A DNA stretch of 64,000 bases, from contig OY856411.1 in the NCBI GenBank assembly GCA_963693085.1, positions 63,472,001-63,536,000 on the forward strand, written 5' to 3'. The position numbers were made by a program, and so were the translations under genes. Below, piece after piece: positions 1 through 12,863 of this stretch. Each line of letters starts with the position of its first letter. Position 1 is the first letter of the stretch. The notes beneath the pieces are model-generated. The model saw only the letters and a program-made list of their open reading frames with translations, did not search any database and was not told the DNA's origin. The stretch comes from Alisma plantago-aquatica (taxonomy: Eukaryota > Streptophyta > Magnoliopsida > Alismatales > Alismataceae).

Positions 1-432
1 GTCTTACACACTATTGCCACCTTTTCCTCACCTGTTTAGTTGTCTTTAAACATGGATCAACATCATTATAGAGTGATTTAAGGAGAATAACTCAGATTTT
101 GGAAAGATTTTCTTCAATATCAGAGTTTTTATGAAGTTGGGAGCTCCATGGTAGCTATTGGTGGGAAGAATTGTTTCTTCCTTGTCAAGTGAAAGATATA
201 ACCTTTGACTCATTTGTTACCTGCTATGTGCTTGCATGTTGTATATATTGTTGTAACATCTCCATAAAATGCTAAAAGATGGTAGTTTTTTGTACTTGAT
301 CCCTAACAAATGACTTTATGTGCCTTCATGTTAGAGCTATGTATCTTGGTTACCCTTCTATAACATAAAAGTTGGTTATCCGTTGTTCTAAGGTAAGAAA
401 GAAGCTAAAGGCAGTAAGGGAAGCTTAGGGTT
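1..432. other. AT-rich sequence with no gene
   Basis: I see no coding potential, RNA gene or clear element boundary here. It lies left of repeat B copy 1. Repeat B similarity to the second copy begins near position 433, at TGTCACAAAATCGG. No tRNA-primer site is visible on either strand. Confidence 0.5.
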
Positions 433-1430
433 TTGTCACAAAATCGGAATCCTGATCCCACAAAACAAATGTGTCATAAAAGACAACATGCAAAAGCATG
501 AAAATCTTAGCACACATGAACAAATAATGAGATATCAACATCAACATGCTGTCAACAACCAACAAGTATATTATACAACATCATCTATTACATGATTCTA
601 GTTACACATTGAATTGTACAATTATAAAAGTATACTCATGTACACTAGCTAGGATCTTTCAACAAGTACACCTGAACACATATTCACAAACCGTCAACTC
701 CCATGCTATATGTGAACCTAAAACATACGGGAAACAAGCGGACCAATACACAAGGCGTAAGAGAACATAGTAGTAAGATACATATATATGGTTTGCATTA
801 TTTGAAAAAAATGTATAAGTAAACAAACAAGAAATAAATGAGTTAATTAATTAGCAAAGCAGGTAATCCATCTATACCAACAATATCATGTACCTTAAGG
901 CCTTTGACCAGATTCCCATCGAAAGGGTCCATGAGGGTGCTCAAGATAGGTAACTATATTTATACAGGACCTTAAGGCCATCACAAAGAGCTAAGCATTG
1001 TATCAACATGGTCCACTTTATCTTGACAACTCAAGTAAGATACTCAACCTTGTCTTGTTACCCTGAGACTACATGTAGGTGCACAAGGTTTGTATAATGG
1101 AGATCTATATTATGTATACAAGTTATAAATTAATGAGACAAACATCGAGTACAATATTAGGATACTATATGGCAATATTTGAGAAAGTGAACAAGCAAAC
1201 AAAAATATAACAGTTCATACAAGATAGCCATAGTCATATAGTTATCAAAGCCCATACCTGATTTAGAGATTTCTTTACCTATCCTTGACCATCTAGATTG
1301 TAGGCAACACCTGATTAAGATAAGATCACATACATATATTAGATTCTCATCACTAACCCTAGATAGATCCATTTTAGGGTTAGTTAGTTCATTAGGATAT
1401 TCCCAACATTTCTTATCATACTATCTTACA
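433..1430 (-). repeat. Dispersed repeat B, copy 1, left part
   Basis: This stretch aligns by eye, in direct orientation, with about 43940-44940. Shared landmarks include CTTAGCACACATG, CCAACAAGTATATTATACAAC and GTACACTAGCTAGGAT. The left edge, read on the minus strand, looks like an LTR 3' end. The stretch left of copy 2 has a weak ATACCAT motif recalling the complement of a plant tRNA-Met primer site, so repeat B may be the LTR of an outer minus-strand element. That is inference. The LINE at 1451-6268 interrupts this copy, and the repeat resumes at 6287. Confidence 0.6.
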
Positions 1431-1450
1431 ATTGATATGACTGGTTCTAG
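1431..1450. repeat. Left target-site duplication of LINE 1
   Basis: ATTGATATGACTGGTTCTAG precedes the LINE, and the similar ATTGATTCTTTGTTCTAG (6269-6286) follows its A-rich tail. The copies have diverged, as expected for an old insertion. Repeat B copy 2 (near 44940-44985) shows the same place without an insert. Confidence 0.55.
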
Positions 1451-1859
1451 TTTTGATCTGTAAGAACACTCTTTCTGAAATGAGTGGAATCACGGAAGGC
1501 ATGAGGAGAAGGAGATGGAGGGGGCTACTAGGGATTCTTGTCTTGATGTATTTCTCTATGGACACAACAATGATGGAGTGAGAACATCTTTGTTCTTTTT
1601 GGTATGTGATTTTGGCTAGGAGTTCTCACAAGGCATGGGCAAAACACTTTCAAGATAGAGTGAGGATGATTCTCTAAACTTATTGTAGAAGGAGATTAGG
1701 GTTGTAGATGGAACACTGATGTATCTGAAGGAAATTTCTATGAAGAATCTAGAGAGGCGGAGTATTTTTGTCTCCTACTATATCATTGGATCAAAACCTC
1801 ACAGGCCTTCATTGTCAGAGTCATTGTGTCATTTATGGTAGATCTATGGTACTATTGAA

Positions 1860-2350
1860 GTGAAGTCAAGGGGTAAGGGTTTCTTTATTGTCAATTTGTC
1901 CTGTGAAGAGGATATAAATAATTCTATTGAGGGAGGTCTTGGTTCATCTATAGGAAACCACTTGGGTGAACCTATGGAGAAATTGTGTCTGACAGAATTA
2001 CTAGTGTGGGTTAGAGTTTTTGATCTTATTTTGGAGTTATGGGATGCATGTAAGTTTAGTTACATTGGTTCCTCACTCGGGAGGTCGGTCTGAGTCGATT
2101 TTTCCACACAAATTTTAGTAGATTGGAATTTTCTCCTATACCAATTCTGATGTCGGTGGGTTTTGGTTTTCTGAATGAGATTTCTATACTTAGCGATGAT
2201 GGACTTGAGAATAAAATACACATTGAGTATGAGAGGTTTCTAGATAAATGTTCTTATTATGGAAAATTTGGGAATGAAGATAGGTTTTGTCCTATTAAAC
2301 CTAAAGCAATTTTGAGGAAAACTTTCCAGATGGTATGGATTCTAAAATAG
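1860..2350 (+). pseudogene. LINE 1 ORF1 remnant (DUF4283 and zinc knuckle)
   Basis: This is the remains of the nucleic-acid-binding ORF1 protein of a plant L1 LINE. The first piece (1860-2093) contains LLVWVRVFDLILELWD, which matches the end of DUF4283 domains, where the pattern is V-W-V-R-x-x-x-L-P-x-E-x-W. The next frame (2123-2350) carries CSYYGKFGNEDRFC, a damaged CCHC knuckle in which the second Cys is Tyr and the His is Asn. A stop and frame change separate the two pieces. The start is unclear: related sequence may reach back to about 1480. Known function of the family is RNA binding and ribonucleoprotein formation for target-primed reverse transcription. Confidence 0.65.
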
Positions 2351-2665
2351 AAGATGCATGTTTCTACTAAAACTGATAAAGTTGTTGATCTTGCTTCTGT
2401 TGATAATGTAGAAGTCTTACAAGAGCCTACTCAAGATATGATGACTATTCTTCTTCCTATTCTTGTGGTATGTACTATTCCTAGTCCATTATTTTCCAAT
2501 GATTTCACAGTGGTCAGAAGTACTAGAAGGAAAATTGGTTCTCCACCTAAGTTTTTAAATGTCCAAGTGTGGCATATAAGCACATTATGTTCTGTAAGAA
2601 TAGATTTTCTAGTCTAGATTTTAATGATGAAGTTGAGGGGAGTGGGCAGGTCAGTGAGGTACCAT

Positions 2666-5600
2666 CAGCTACAAGAAGTCCAAATGACAAGTATATGCAC
2701 TATTACCTCTTGGAATGTTAGTGGTGCAAATAAAAATCTGTCACATATCCAAGAGGACATTAGGAGAATTGATTATGATATTGATGTGATCTTGGAATCA
2801 CATGTGGGTGTTTCTGATCTTGATAATGCTATTCAGGCTATATGGAGGGATGCTCAGTTCATTTATAATAGAGAGTTCCATTCCTTTGTTAGAAATATTG
2901 TTCTTTGGAATAATCCAACTATAAGAATCAAGAAAATCTTCACTAGTTTATAGATTTTGCATTGTGAAGTTCTATTTGGTAACTTATTTTTTTTCTTATC
3001 GGCTATCTATGGAGTTATTATGATAAGGATAGGTAAACTTTATGGGAGAATTGGTGCTAATATCTCATTCTATTGATAATACTTAGTGTATAATGGGTGA
3101 TTTTACTACCATATGTTTTAATTGTGATAAATTGGTTAAACATCAACCTTCTCTTATGTCAATGAAGAATTTTAATGATGCCCTTGAAGCTACCGGTCTT
3201 TTAGAAACTCCCACTCAAGGATCTTACTTTACCTGGTATAATAGGAAGAAGAAAGGTCTGCCTACTCATTCAAAGATTGATAGAGCTTTTTGTAATCTCA
3301 AGTTTCTTAATTGTTATAAGGAGGTTTGGGGTCAATCTTGCACTACCATCTATAGTGATCACAAAATCATTATTTTTTGTCTTTCGAAGTTTATAAGAAA
3401 AGGTGCACCTTTCAGATTCATTAATGCCCATATTGGGTGTCCTGGTTTCTCGGATATTATAAAGAATTGTTGACATTATTTATCTTTTATTAGAGGTCCT
3501 TCTATGTATATACTATATCATAAATTAAATTGTTTGAGAGGATGCTTGATCAAATAGAATAAAGATGTAATTGGTAATTACTATTCCAATTCCCACATAC
3601 TAGAAAAGTTAGCTTTGATTTGAAATCTGATGTAGATGCTAGAAAGGATGCAGTTGCTACTATTTTTTTTGGTGAACTCAAATGAGCTACTATTTGTTTT
3701 GCTACTATTGATGCTAAAGAAGTCTTTCTTGAATGGAAATCTAGAATCTTGTGGTTAACTGAAGGGGCTCGTAGCACCAAGGTTTTCAATACCTCCTTGA
3801 AGACTAGAAGATTGAAGAATAACGTCTCCTTCATTTATTAATGGTACACAAGTTACTGATCAAGTCATTAATAAAGAACATAATGTGAAGTATTATGAAT
3901 TTTTTTTAATTCTTCCTATACCTCTATGAAAGAATGAAGGGATGAGTATAAGCTTCCTTGTATTTATATAGAGAAAGCTAAACATATCTATAGGTAGGTG
4001 ACTAAGGAGTAATTTAAATCCATCATGAAAATTCTAAAGTGTAATAAGGCCCCAGGTCCTAATGGGTTTAATGTTGACTTTTTTGAATCAGTATGGGAGA
4101 CAGTTGGAGAAGATGTGATGAAAGTTGTGCTTAACTCCTTCAAGAACTATAAGTTTTTGAAAGAGAGTAATAGAACCTTTATTACTCTTGTTCCTAAGAG
4201 TTTTGAGGATAGTTTCATAAAAGACCGGAGATCGATTTCTTTGTGTAATACTATCTATAAGATCAGTACTAAGATTTTGGCTAACATGTTGCAGGAGATT
4301 GTGCCTGGTTTGACTGATTAAACTAGGTGGATTTTGTTGAAGGCAAGAAGATTGGTGATGCTTTACTTCTATATAATGAAATATTGAGTTCATTTCCTAA
4401 TTCCAGTGGCATCCCAAAAATGTGCATGAAGGCCGATCTAACAAAAGCTTATGCCAATGTGAATAGAAAATTTATCTTTTTCTTGATGATTAAGATGGGT
4501 TTCCCATAATGTTTGATAAAGTGGATTGATGCTAGTTTCTAATCTTCTTATTTTCAAGTGATTATTGATGGTATTCCATCTAATCCCTCTATAGGGGGAA
4601 ATGGGATACGATAGGGGGACCCTATTGCAACATACCTATTCACCATTGCTATGTAGGGTTTGAGTTCTATTCTGAAAGTTTATGTAGAAGAGAAGAAGAT
4701 TGTTCCCTTGAAGGATTCAAAGGAGTTTGGGGCATCACATTTAATTTTTGTTGATGATATTAAACTATTTTCCAAAGGTGATATGGAAAATGCTAAATCT
4801 ATAAAGGAAGTTTTATCTTTGTTTAGGAGAATGCTTGAATTGCAATTAAATCCTTGTAAGAGTCAATTTTTTCTTAATATAAATATTGCTGATGAGAATA
4901 CTTCCACTCTACTAAATGTAGAATTAAGATCTTTGCCTATAATATATGAGGGACTCCCATTATATATTGGGAGACTTAGAAAGAAAATGTGCTTGATAGT
5001 AGTTGACAAATTCAAAATAAATTTGAACTCATGGAAGAGCAGGATGCTGTCTATGGCTGGGAGGTTGGAATTGATTGATTCCAATTTTTTAGTTGTTTTC
5101 TAGATTCCTAAATAAACCATTAGGGTGATGGAAAGTTGTTCAAGGATTTCTTATGGGGAGATACTGAAGCAAAGAAGAAGTTACACACTATTTATTGGAA
5201 TCAAATCTGCAAGCCAAAAAAGAGGGTGGGCTTGGTATTCGACATATTGAAGATTGGTTGAAGGTGGTTTAAAAAAATCTCTAGAATGTTTCTCAATATA
5301 AAAATTATTTGTAGGTAAAGTGGCTTCATGAAAGGTACATACAAAGAGCTTCTGCTTGGAGAAGTAAACCAAAGTCAAATTGTTTTTGTCTTTGGAGGAA
5401 TCTGCTCTGTGTACGGGATAGACATATTGATAAATTGGAAATTAAGTGGGTGATGATTGTAACACTCTTCTTTGGCTTGATCCTTGGTGTCTGGGAGGTA
5501 AATCTCTTTCTAGTATTATGGGTGGCCATTTGTTGGCTAGATTTGGTGACAGTAACCATTACAGGATTGCTGAATGCGTTGTTAATAGTTCTTAGTGTTT

Positions 5601-5980
5601 TCCTACTGGTCGAGGCTATGAAGGTGTTTATAAGTTTTTTAGTTGTTAGCAGAAACCTTTAGGGGGAGAAGATACTATTTGATTTAATGGGAAAAAGGAT
5701 ATGAAATTTAGGTATGTTTCAGAGGTATGTAGAGAATAGGGTGATAATATCGATTGGGCTGATTGGTTGTGGTCTACTCCTAGAAGGATTACTATTCTTC
5801 TTTGGAAGAGTTTTCTAAATCGGCTACCCACTCAAGATGTTTTTAAGAGTTTTGTGCTACAAATTATTTCTAGATACGTTCTATGCTGCAATCATATTGA
5901 AGACTGAGAACATCTTTTTATCTATTGTCCTTTTTCTCTGGAGCTCTGGATGTACTTTAAGTCTTTATATGACAGAAAGG
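2666..5980 (+). pseudogene. LINE 1 ORF2 remnant (endonuclease, reverse transcriptase, zf-RVT)
   Basis: This is a broken polyprotein of the L1 ORF2 type. Endonuclease motifs appear in order: TSWNVSGANKNL near 2705, MGDFTTICFN at 3093, IDRAFCNLKF near 3280 and SDHKIIIF near 3355. Reverse transcriptase follows: KAPGPNGFNVDFF at 4046, ADLTKAYANVNRKFI near 4432 and the catalytic LIFVDDIKLF near 4744 (F-x-D-D intact). The C-terminal zf-RVT region lies near 5750-5965 in yet another frame, with LWKSFLNRLPTQD and a CC-x-H ... H-x-x-x-C pattern. At least six frame changes or stops interrupt it. The family nicks target DNA and copies its RNA there. This copy cannot do so. Confidence 0.85.
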
Positions 5981-6268
5981 TAAAGTATTGGTAGGATCTT
6001 GTGAGTAATGGTGGTGAATTTAAACTTACCACTACTTTTATAGTTGATGTTGTTTGGTAGGAAATGAATCAAAGATTCTTCTGTAATATGTATAGAAAGG
6101 TGGATGGCATTTGGTCAATTATTATAGTAGATAGAGATCCCTTGTAAATAAGTAGGATCTATGTACAAATAAGCATATGTTTCTTTTTCCTTTTTCCCTA
6201 TCTTTCTACATATAGCCTTTTTGCAATAAAAAATGAGGAGGAGGCATGCTTAGTTTAGCAAAAAAAAG

Positions 6269-6286
6269 ATTGATTCTTTGTTCTAG
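6269..6286. repeat. Right target-site duplication of LINE 1
   Basis: ATTGATTCTTTGTTCTAG follows the A tail and resembles 1431-1450. Repeat B resumes directly afterwards (GCTATTACTATTACTCTG, matched near 44980). Confidence 0.55.
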
Positions 6287-7410
6287 GCTATTACTATTAC
6301 TCTGAATGTTATAATTCAAGACCTCATTGATCAACCAACCCTGATGTTAGTACATTAACAACATTAGGGTTTCATGTCACATTAGGTGTCGTAATCCCAT
6401 AAACATGAATAAGATGCAACATTGTGATTCTTAGAATTCCACATACTTTTTAGGATACTAATGTGATATTAATATTGAACATTACATGATTGATCGATTA
6501 ATGACATATTTATATTACTTCATTCAAGGTTATTATGTCCAAAATTAGGGGGTGACCATTCTTAGGTTCGAATTGAGCATAATCATGTTATGATATTTTT
6601 CTAGTGATCTAGAGGTCAATATAGGGTTGTGGTTCAAAATTCATATTTTTTTGAACATTTATCTAATTTATAGGATCAAATTATGGTTTAAAGTAACTTA
6701 TCGTATTTTAATGCAAAAGAGCCAAAAAGTTTTAAATCATACAAATTCATGTTCACAAATGTGTTCCAAACACCTTTATAGTTTTTAAAAAGAATTTCTA
6801 AGAAATTATATAAACCATATGTTATTTAAATAATTTAATATATTATAAAACTTTAATATTCTTTTGGAGAACATATCATGTTAAAACGAGCATCAAAAGT
6901 CATATATAAGTTTTTAATGTGACAGTAGACATTATTTGAATCAAGGGGTATATTTTTGGCACTTTTAGGCCAAGGGGGCTATTTTTTAAGGAATTTAATA
7001 ATATTTTTGATTTATTGTGATTTCTAGGAAATACCTTCAATCATCCATGATGGGTCGCGAAATAAAGATGGGCCTACTCCTAGTCCATGCTGGAAGCAAG
7101 GGGGAACTACCACCCATTTGTCCTATAATGAGAAGTGTCAGTTCATGTTCTATGGTTGACCAACATCACCCTCCCCTTTTTTGTGTCTGCACTCCAACAA
7201 TGCAATACCATGCACATAGCACCGCCGAGAGGTATGCCTCTTGAGAATGAACCCCGAATCACTAGGCCTAGAGCTTTCCTGGAAAAACCCAATTCACCTT
7301 TGTGAGGGGTTGTAGAGGCCCACAACCATCCAAAGAGGTAGTGGTGGCCTTAGATCCATGGGACGATGAGCTCACTATCAAGGTTCTCCATGGAAACAAC
7401 CAAGAGGGGA
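6287..7410 (-). repeat. Dispersed repeat B, copy 1, right part
   Basis: This continues repeat B after the LINE and aligns with about 44980-46080. Shared landmarks include AACATTAGGGTTTCATGT, TCAAGGGGTATATTTT and ATCATCCATGATTGG or its TGGG variant. Similarity fades just after CCATGGAAAC at both copies (near 7400 and 46070), which may be an element edge. Short frames here, for example at 7017-7244, are shared fragments of the repeat and not convincing genes. Confidence 0.6.
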
Positions 7411-9871
7411 AGGTGATACTTTAATCCATTCCACTTCAACCAAGGCATACAGGAGCCTCATATCGGATCCACAAAGGCATACCACACATTGATTTGGGGT
7501 GGAGAGGCCCATAATCACCACGTCCTTGGTACATCCATCTCTTGCGACTCCCTCATATAAACTACTCCACAACCATGAGGTCTATAACATGGGTGGTCTA
7601 CTGGGTTTTTTGAATATTTGGGGACATTTTCACAAAGGAATTCCCCTTCCAATCCCTCTATCTCCCAGTCTCTAACTCCTTCGACTCCACTACGTTGTGA
7701 AAGGAGAAAGGTGGGAGTAGAGTGCCTCATTCTCCCTCACCTTTTCACTAGGAAGACTCTAAGACAGGTCATTTGACAACACTAAGGATGACGAAAAGGG
7801 AAGACCTAGAAGGAAACGAGGTGGTCAGAGAATCCAAAGTAGGTGTGGGATGTAGTGCCAAACATCCTCCCATGTGCCTACACAAACTAATATGGAGGTT
7901 GGGCATGACTTCAAAACTATCCATCACGGAAGATCCAATGGTTGGGAAGAGGATGTGTATCCCAACTAAGTCAGGGGCATCAGACACATTCATTTTTTCA
8001 CAAACCTAAGTCCAAAAACAACATTTTACCAAAGTTTCTCCACATCATTCAAAGGTTTATACAAAAATTCCAACACATAACTTTAGTAGGAACCTACAAT
8101 CCAAATGAGATTTTAACCGTGGCACCTTAATCATAAAAGGGATCTAATTGACAAGTTTGAGACCATAAATCCAACATTTGGTCATTATATAAAATTTTCA
8201 AATAACCTTATATATGTGCATAAACCTTGAATTGTATGTGTTTGATCAATATGTATTTAATCAGCAGAGTTTTGATCAAACACATACAAGAATATTTCTT
8301 GTGACCCTAGGGTACTTCATGATTCATTATAAAGTTGATTCATTAGCTTATACATCAATTCAATATTTAACTTCAAGAAGTCTTATCACATCTACCCATG
8401 TTATGTAGAATTTCATCCTCAAAATCCAAGTAACATCATAATAAATATGACACAAAAGGGTTTCTACCAAGTTTAGGTCACCATCTCTAGGCATAAAGGC
8501 TCCATAACTATGGGATGCACTCCTAGGTCGTCATCATATGATTTATAGCATCTAACCAGTTTCCATATCAATTCATATAGATTGGAACATAAGTTGGTAT
8601 CAAATTTTAACATGACATCCTTTTAACATTAGGGTTTACATCCCTTATTCCCATAGAATTACGATTTTGTTCATATATATGAAGTGAAAGTAAGGTATTA
8701 ATATTTGTGTCATTATTAGTGGAAAGAATACATTCATTATTATAGCTTTGGATAAATATTAATATCATACTTATACTTCATATAATATTGGTAAAATTTT
8801 CATGCTTGAAAGGACTAGTTCTCCCAATATTTTGTGAATTATCTCAAGTTATGTTTGTTATCTTTCATTAGATATGGGGTTATGCATTTATAAATCATGA
8901 TCATTCAAACTAAGATCTCAACAAGATTATCATATCAAGCTCATAATTTCAAACTTTTATCTCCCATGTAGGACATGGATTCATATTAGGTCAAGCTTAT
9001 AAGAGTGACTTATCATATATATATATATATATGTATATATTCCAAGTTCTAACAGTAAGTGAGGTTCCTTAATATATCATGCATTATCTCGAAGAACAAC
9101 ATTCTCCTTAAAATTATGGTTTGTAACTATCTCACTTGTGGTTGAAAAGATCTTTTCAAGTCCAAGCCAGTACTATGACCCCTCTATGTCAAGGCAAGAC
9201 GTGCTCATCACCAACATCTAACCATATCAAAATTTTACCCAACTTTCAAAAATAAGACAACTATTAGATTCCCTTCACATACAACCACTAACCCAAGTAT
9301 GAGGCTCATCATGGAGATCACTCATCATATACATCTTCTAGAGTTTTGGGACGTCTCGTTTGCCTAGATGGAAAACATGCATATATTCATTTTCCTCTTC
9401 TCTAGGGTTATATGTTTTCATAGTAAATCTAGGGTTCAACATTATCAAGAGAACCACACACTAGGTGAATCAAATCATATACTTAGGGACTCATCAATAT
9501 ATATTACATCATGTGTGAATTTCAATATTTCACATATTTTGGCGGTTAGGTACTATGACCTTATCCCGTGTCAAGTTTACCATCAAGAGTTCACTCTTAT
9601 TGTATGTCCCACACTAGAGGCACTTTTTTGTAAAGAGACCAATACCTATATTTATCCTAAACCATATCTCATTAATCATATTATAACACATATAAAACAA
9701 GGCACAATCAAGTGTGCCAACCCACTAGCTATCTGCAACACATCAAACAAGCCACATATACTATACATGGTATTGTATTAGCTAGTGTTGCATGGTAAAA
9801 ACTCATCTCATGTAATCAAACATACTTAAATCTTCCAAAAACAAGCTTAGGTCATCTTAAAGCAAGCGCAT
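7411..9871. other. AT-rich intergenic or retroelement-internal sequence
   Basis: I recognise no gene here. Open frames (such as 9368-9781) have no domain, no convincing composition and no counterpart elsewhere in the window. An (AT) run lies at about 9016-9033. If repeat B is an LTR pair, this would be internal sequence of a non-coding element. I see nothing that proves that. Confidence 0.4.
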
Positions 9872-10135
<264 letters not shown>

Positions 10136-10536
10136 GACAACTTAAGTCATATAGGATACTACTGGTCTAACCTTTATCATGGCTCAAGACAACTCTAGAG
10201 ACTACAACTATCATATAAACTCTCTCATATAGAATTGATGTCACATCTATTTCTCTTAGGTTACATGGACAATCACTGGATTTCTACATGTGGTAATATT
10301 TACATATGTATATATATATCAATACTTGACATAGGTTTTCTCCAACATTTGAATGGGCGATGAAAACCACTAAACTCCATTCAAATAAACCAAAACCTAA
10401 GTGAGTTATCAAACTCATTAAGCAGTCTGGTACCATGACACCTAGACAATAGGTAAGAACATGGTGCACATTTGTGTAGATAACCTAAGAACATGCTCCA
10501 AACATATGTCGAGGGTTATAACAAGATCTTTCTTTT
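10136..10536. other. AT-rich spacer left of the nested block
   Basis: No gene or recognisable element lies between the microsatellite and the outer family A element. Before that insertion this sequence was continuous with 43691 onward. Confidence 0.5.
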
Positions 10537-10541
10537 CTCAC
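10537..10541. repeat. Left target-site duplication of outer family A element (CTCAC)
   Basis: CTCAC lies directly left of TGTAAAGACC and recurs directly right of GTATGTTACA at 43686-43690. This proves that 10542-43685 entered as one LTR element that was later filled by other insertions. Confidence 0.9.
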
Positions 10542-11094
10542 TGTAAAGACCAAGTCTCTACTAAAAACCATGGCAAACAAAAACACCAGTTGTGTAGCAG
10601 TGGAAGATTAAAATTTTACTTTATTCAAAATGTATAAAAAGTACTATACAAAATTTGCCCAAATGGGGTACATCTTTATACAAGAACAAGGATCTAGGTA
10701 GAGGAAGACTCAAACTAATACAACTTGTCTTCACAAACAACATAACAAAAGTATATGCAAATAGTCCAAGCTAACTAGATGTGCACGATCTCCTTAGCCT
10801 TAGGCAGGTTCACCAAGCTTCCCATGTGCACTCTGATCCTAATCTGGGTGGTTGGGATCACCCAACAAGAGAAAGATAAAAATATATGTGTCAATAAAGG
10901 ATAAGGAAAATTATAAAGATAAATAATTTCATATTAAAAAGAATCCACTATACTAAGGGATTTCAAGAGTATGAGGCAAGTGATCAAATAAGAATTGGAA
11001 ATATGCCATAGTTTAACCTCAACAATTATCACATTGCATGAATATATTAGGACACAAACTCATATCAATGTAGGGTGAGCCACCTACCAGACCT

Positions 11095-11225
11095 CACCAT
11101 ATATAAAATGGCAGGGGGACTAAAACTCCAGTTCTTGGTAGGAGGACTAAAACCTCAGTGCCCTATATAAAGTGGTAGGGGGACTAAAACCCCAGTGCCT
11201 ACGACAGGGGGGACTAAAACCCATA
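11095..11225 (-). repeat. Hairpin minisatellite in the outer left LTR
   Basis: Four diverged tandem units of a GGGGGACTAAAACCCCAGTGCC-type sequence lie here, read on the plus strand. The GGGG and CCCC runs in each unit can pair around a short A-rich loop. The same array occurs in the other three family A LTRs. Confidence 0.8.
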
Positions 11226-11932
11226 TGTCCTATGGGTGGTTTGTACTCATGTACACTACATTGTCATTTGGCCAATAAATACATCATGCATAAATAAGTC
11301 TCTTGGCAACATTGAGATATATAAATAAAATTGCATCATAGAAAATGGGAATAATTTCCAACAAACATTCCAATTAAGCAAGCCAACATTGGCATTTTAA
11401 GTAATGATCAAGTACATCAATAAAGGAGACAACTTAGGCATTATAGGAATCAAATAATGAAAAGAACCAAGAAATGGCATTAGAGGGATTACAAGTCTAG
11501 AAATTTAGTAATGTGGAGTTGGATAAAGTCCCAACTAAGGAATAGGTGTATTTTCACATTAATCATTCCACAATCATTCTTCACAATTATAATAGGGAAC
11601 ATGGTCCACATATTTAAATAAGGGTCACATACTGAAATATGGCTCACATACATAAATAGGATTCACATACCTTATTGTAGATTCTTAATCATCATTATCA
11701 CTGATAAGATTGTATCTAAGATCATTTTTCCTAGTTACACATATTACACATGAATTAGTATTTATTAAGCATAGAGTATAAAGGAAAACCCATTTTAGAC
11801 CTTATTCAAAAAACACTGATTTAGGACTCAAAACTAGGACCAAAATTCCACTTAGGTTTCACTGATTAAGAAAATATACTTAATTCCCCGATTTGGAGTT
11901 AAAATGAATTAATTATACATTTTAGACCATTT

Positions 11933-11948
11933 AATATAATCAAATAGG
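11933..11948. repeat. Left target-site duplication of LINE 2
   Basis: AATATAATCAAATAGG recurs at 21938-21953 right after the A tail. The first two A's could belong to the tail. The uninterrupted version of this site is at about 27239-27254 in the other LTR. Confidence 0.92.
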
Positions 11949-11951
11949 AAG

Positions 11952-12863
11952 CTCACCTCGAACAGGGATGTCGGCGGGCTCGGGGTGAAGGACGCCAGAG
12001 ATCAAAACTAGGCACTTATGTTGAAGAATGCCTGAGACTTCCTTCAAAATAGGGATGTGCCCTGGGTCAAAGTGATGCGAGATAAATATATGAAGTTAGG
12101 CAATGTTAAGAAGATTCCAGGCTCCGCTGCTTGGAGGTTTATCCGTAATTCGATATTGTTTCTCAAAGAGAACAACACAAAGACGATCCTCAATGGCTCT
12201 ACAACAAGTGTTTGGTTGGACAACTGGTACGGCAATACAACAATAACCAATTCAACTTCTGACCCCCTCATCCCATCTGAGCTGAAAGATCTCAAGGTCA
12301 GCGAGATGGTCACCCTTGAGGGTGACTGGGACTGGAAGTTCATCACACATTACATCCCATCCGAATTCTGGGTGGGCATCTCTTCTATTCCGCCTCCTAA
12401 TCCAACATTGGAAGAAGACACATGGCAGTGGCGTCTTGAACCCAAGGGACACTTAAATTCCAAATCTACCTATCGCTGCATTCATCTTGGTAAAGAGGTC
12501 CAAGTCAGAGGGAAATGGAAGACCATCTGGCAAGACAAACTACCAGAGAGAATCAAAGTCTTCTTATGGAAGATGCAACACAAAGCCTTACTCAGGAATG
12601 CTGAGATGGCACGCCGTCATATGGGAACCAACCCGTCTTGTTCGATATGTGGAGATGGCCAGGAAACCTTGCTCCATTGTTTATGAGATTGCCACCTTAA
12701 CAGACCGCTGTGGACGGATCTTGGACTCTGGAGCAGGTTGAATGCCCTCACTGTTGAGGAATGGGCACCATTAATCCTGAGTCTAGCTTCGGAATCTACT
12801 AATACCTTCACCCTTTGTGTTGTAAGCTGCTGGCATATTTGGAAAGTAAGGAACGAGTTCATC
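11952..12863 (+). pseudogene. LINE 2 ORF2 C-terminal part (zf-RVT region)
   Basis: An open stretch from 12057 to 12686 encodes VPWVKVMRDKYMK, then W-x-D-N-W and TWQWRLEPKGHLNSKSTY, then the zf-RVT core: IWQDKLPERIKVFLWK and a C-S-I-C-G-D-G-Q-E-T-L-L-H-C zinc pattern. A stop at 12687 and a frame change follow. The protein continues to VVSCWHIWKVRNEF, just before the LTR insertion. Upstream residues near 11970 (GLGVKDARDQN, then a stop) are the end of the reverse transcriptase thumb region. The LTR element and stops make it non-functional. The RNase H half is at 21236 onward. Confidence 0.85.
12859..12863. repeat. Left target-site duplication of inner family A element (TCATC)
   Basis: TCATC lies directly before TGTAACATAC and again at 21231-21235 directly after GTCTTTACA. 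Confidence 0.92.

Larger units (their letters stand above)
1451..6268 (+). mobile_element. L1-type LINE, nearly full length, decayed
   Basis: A 4.8 kb non-LTR retrotransposon sits inside repeat B copy 1. In order it has ORF1 remains (DUF4283-like part and a damaged zinc knuckle), an endonuclease, a reverse transcriptase, a zf-RVT region and a short A tail at 6260-6267. Diverged target duplications flank it, and the homologous empty site lies in repeat B copy 2. Both reading frames contain many stops and frameshifts, so it is inactive. The plant L1 assignment rests on the DUF4283/zinc-knuckle ORF1 and the zf-RVT end of ORF2. Confidence 0.85.

Noticed and set aside
9368..9781. 137-residue open frame
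   Set aside because: No domain, no homologous frame elsewhere in the window and ordinary AT-rich composition, so probably a chance frame.
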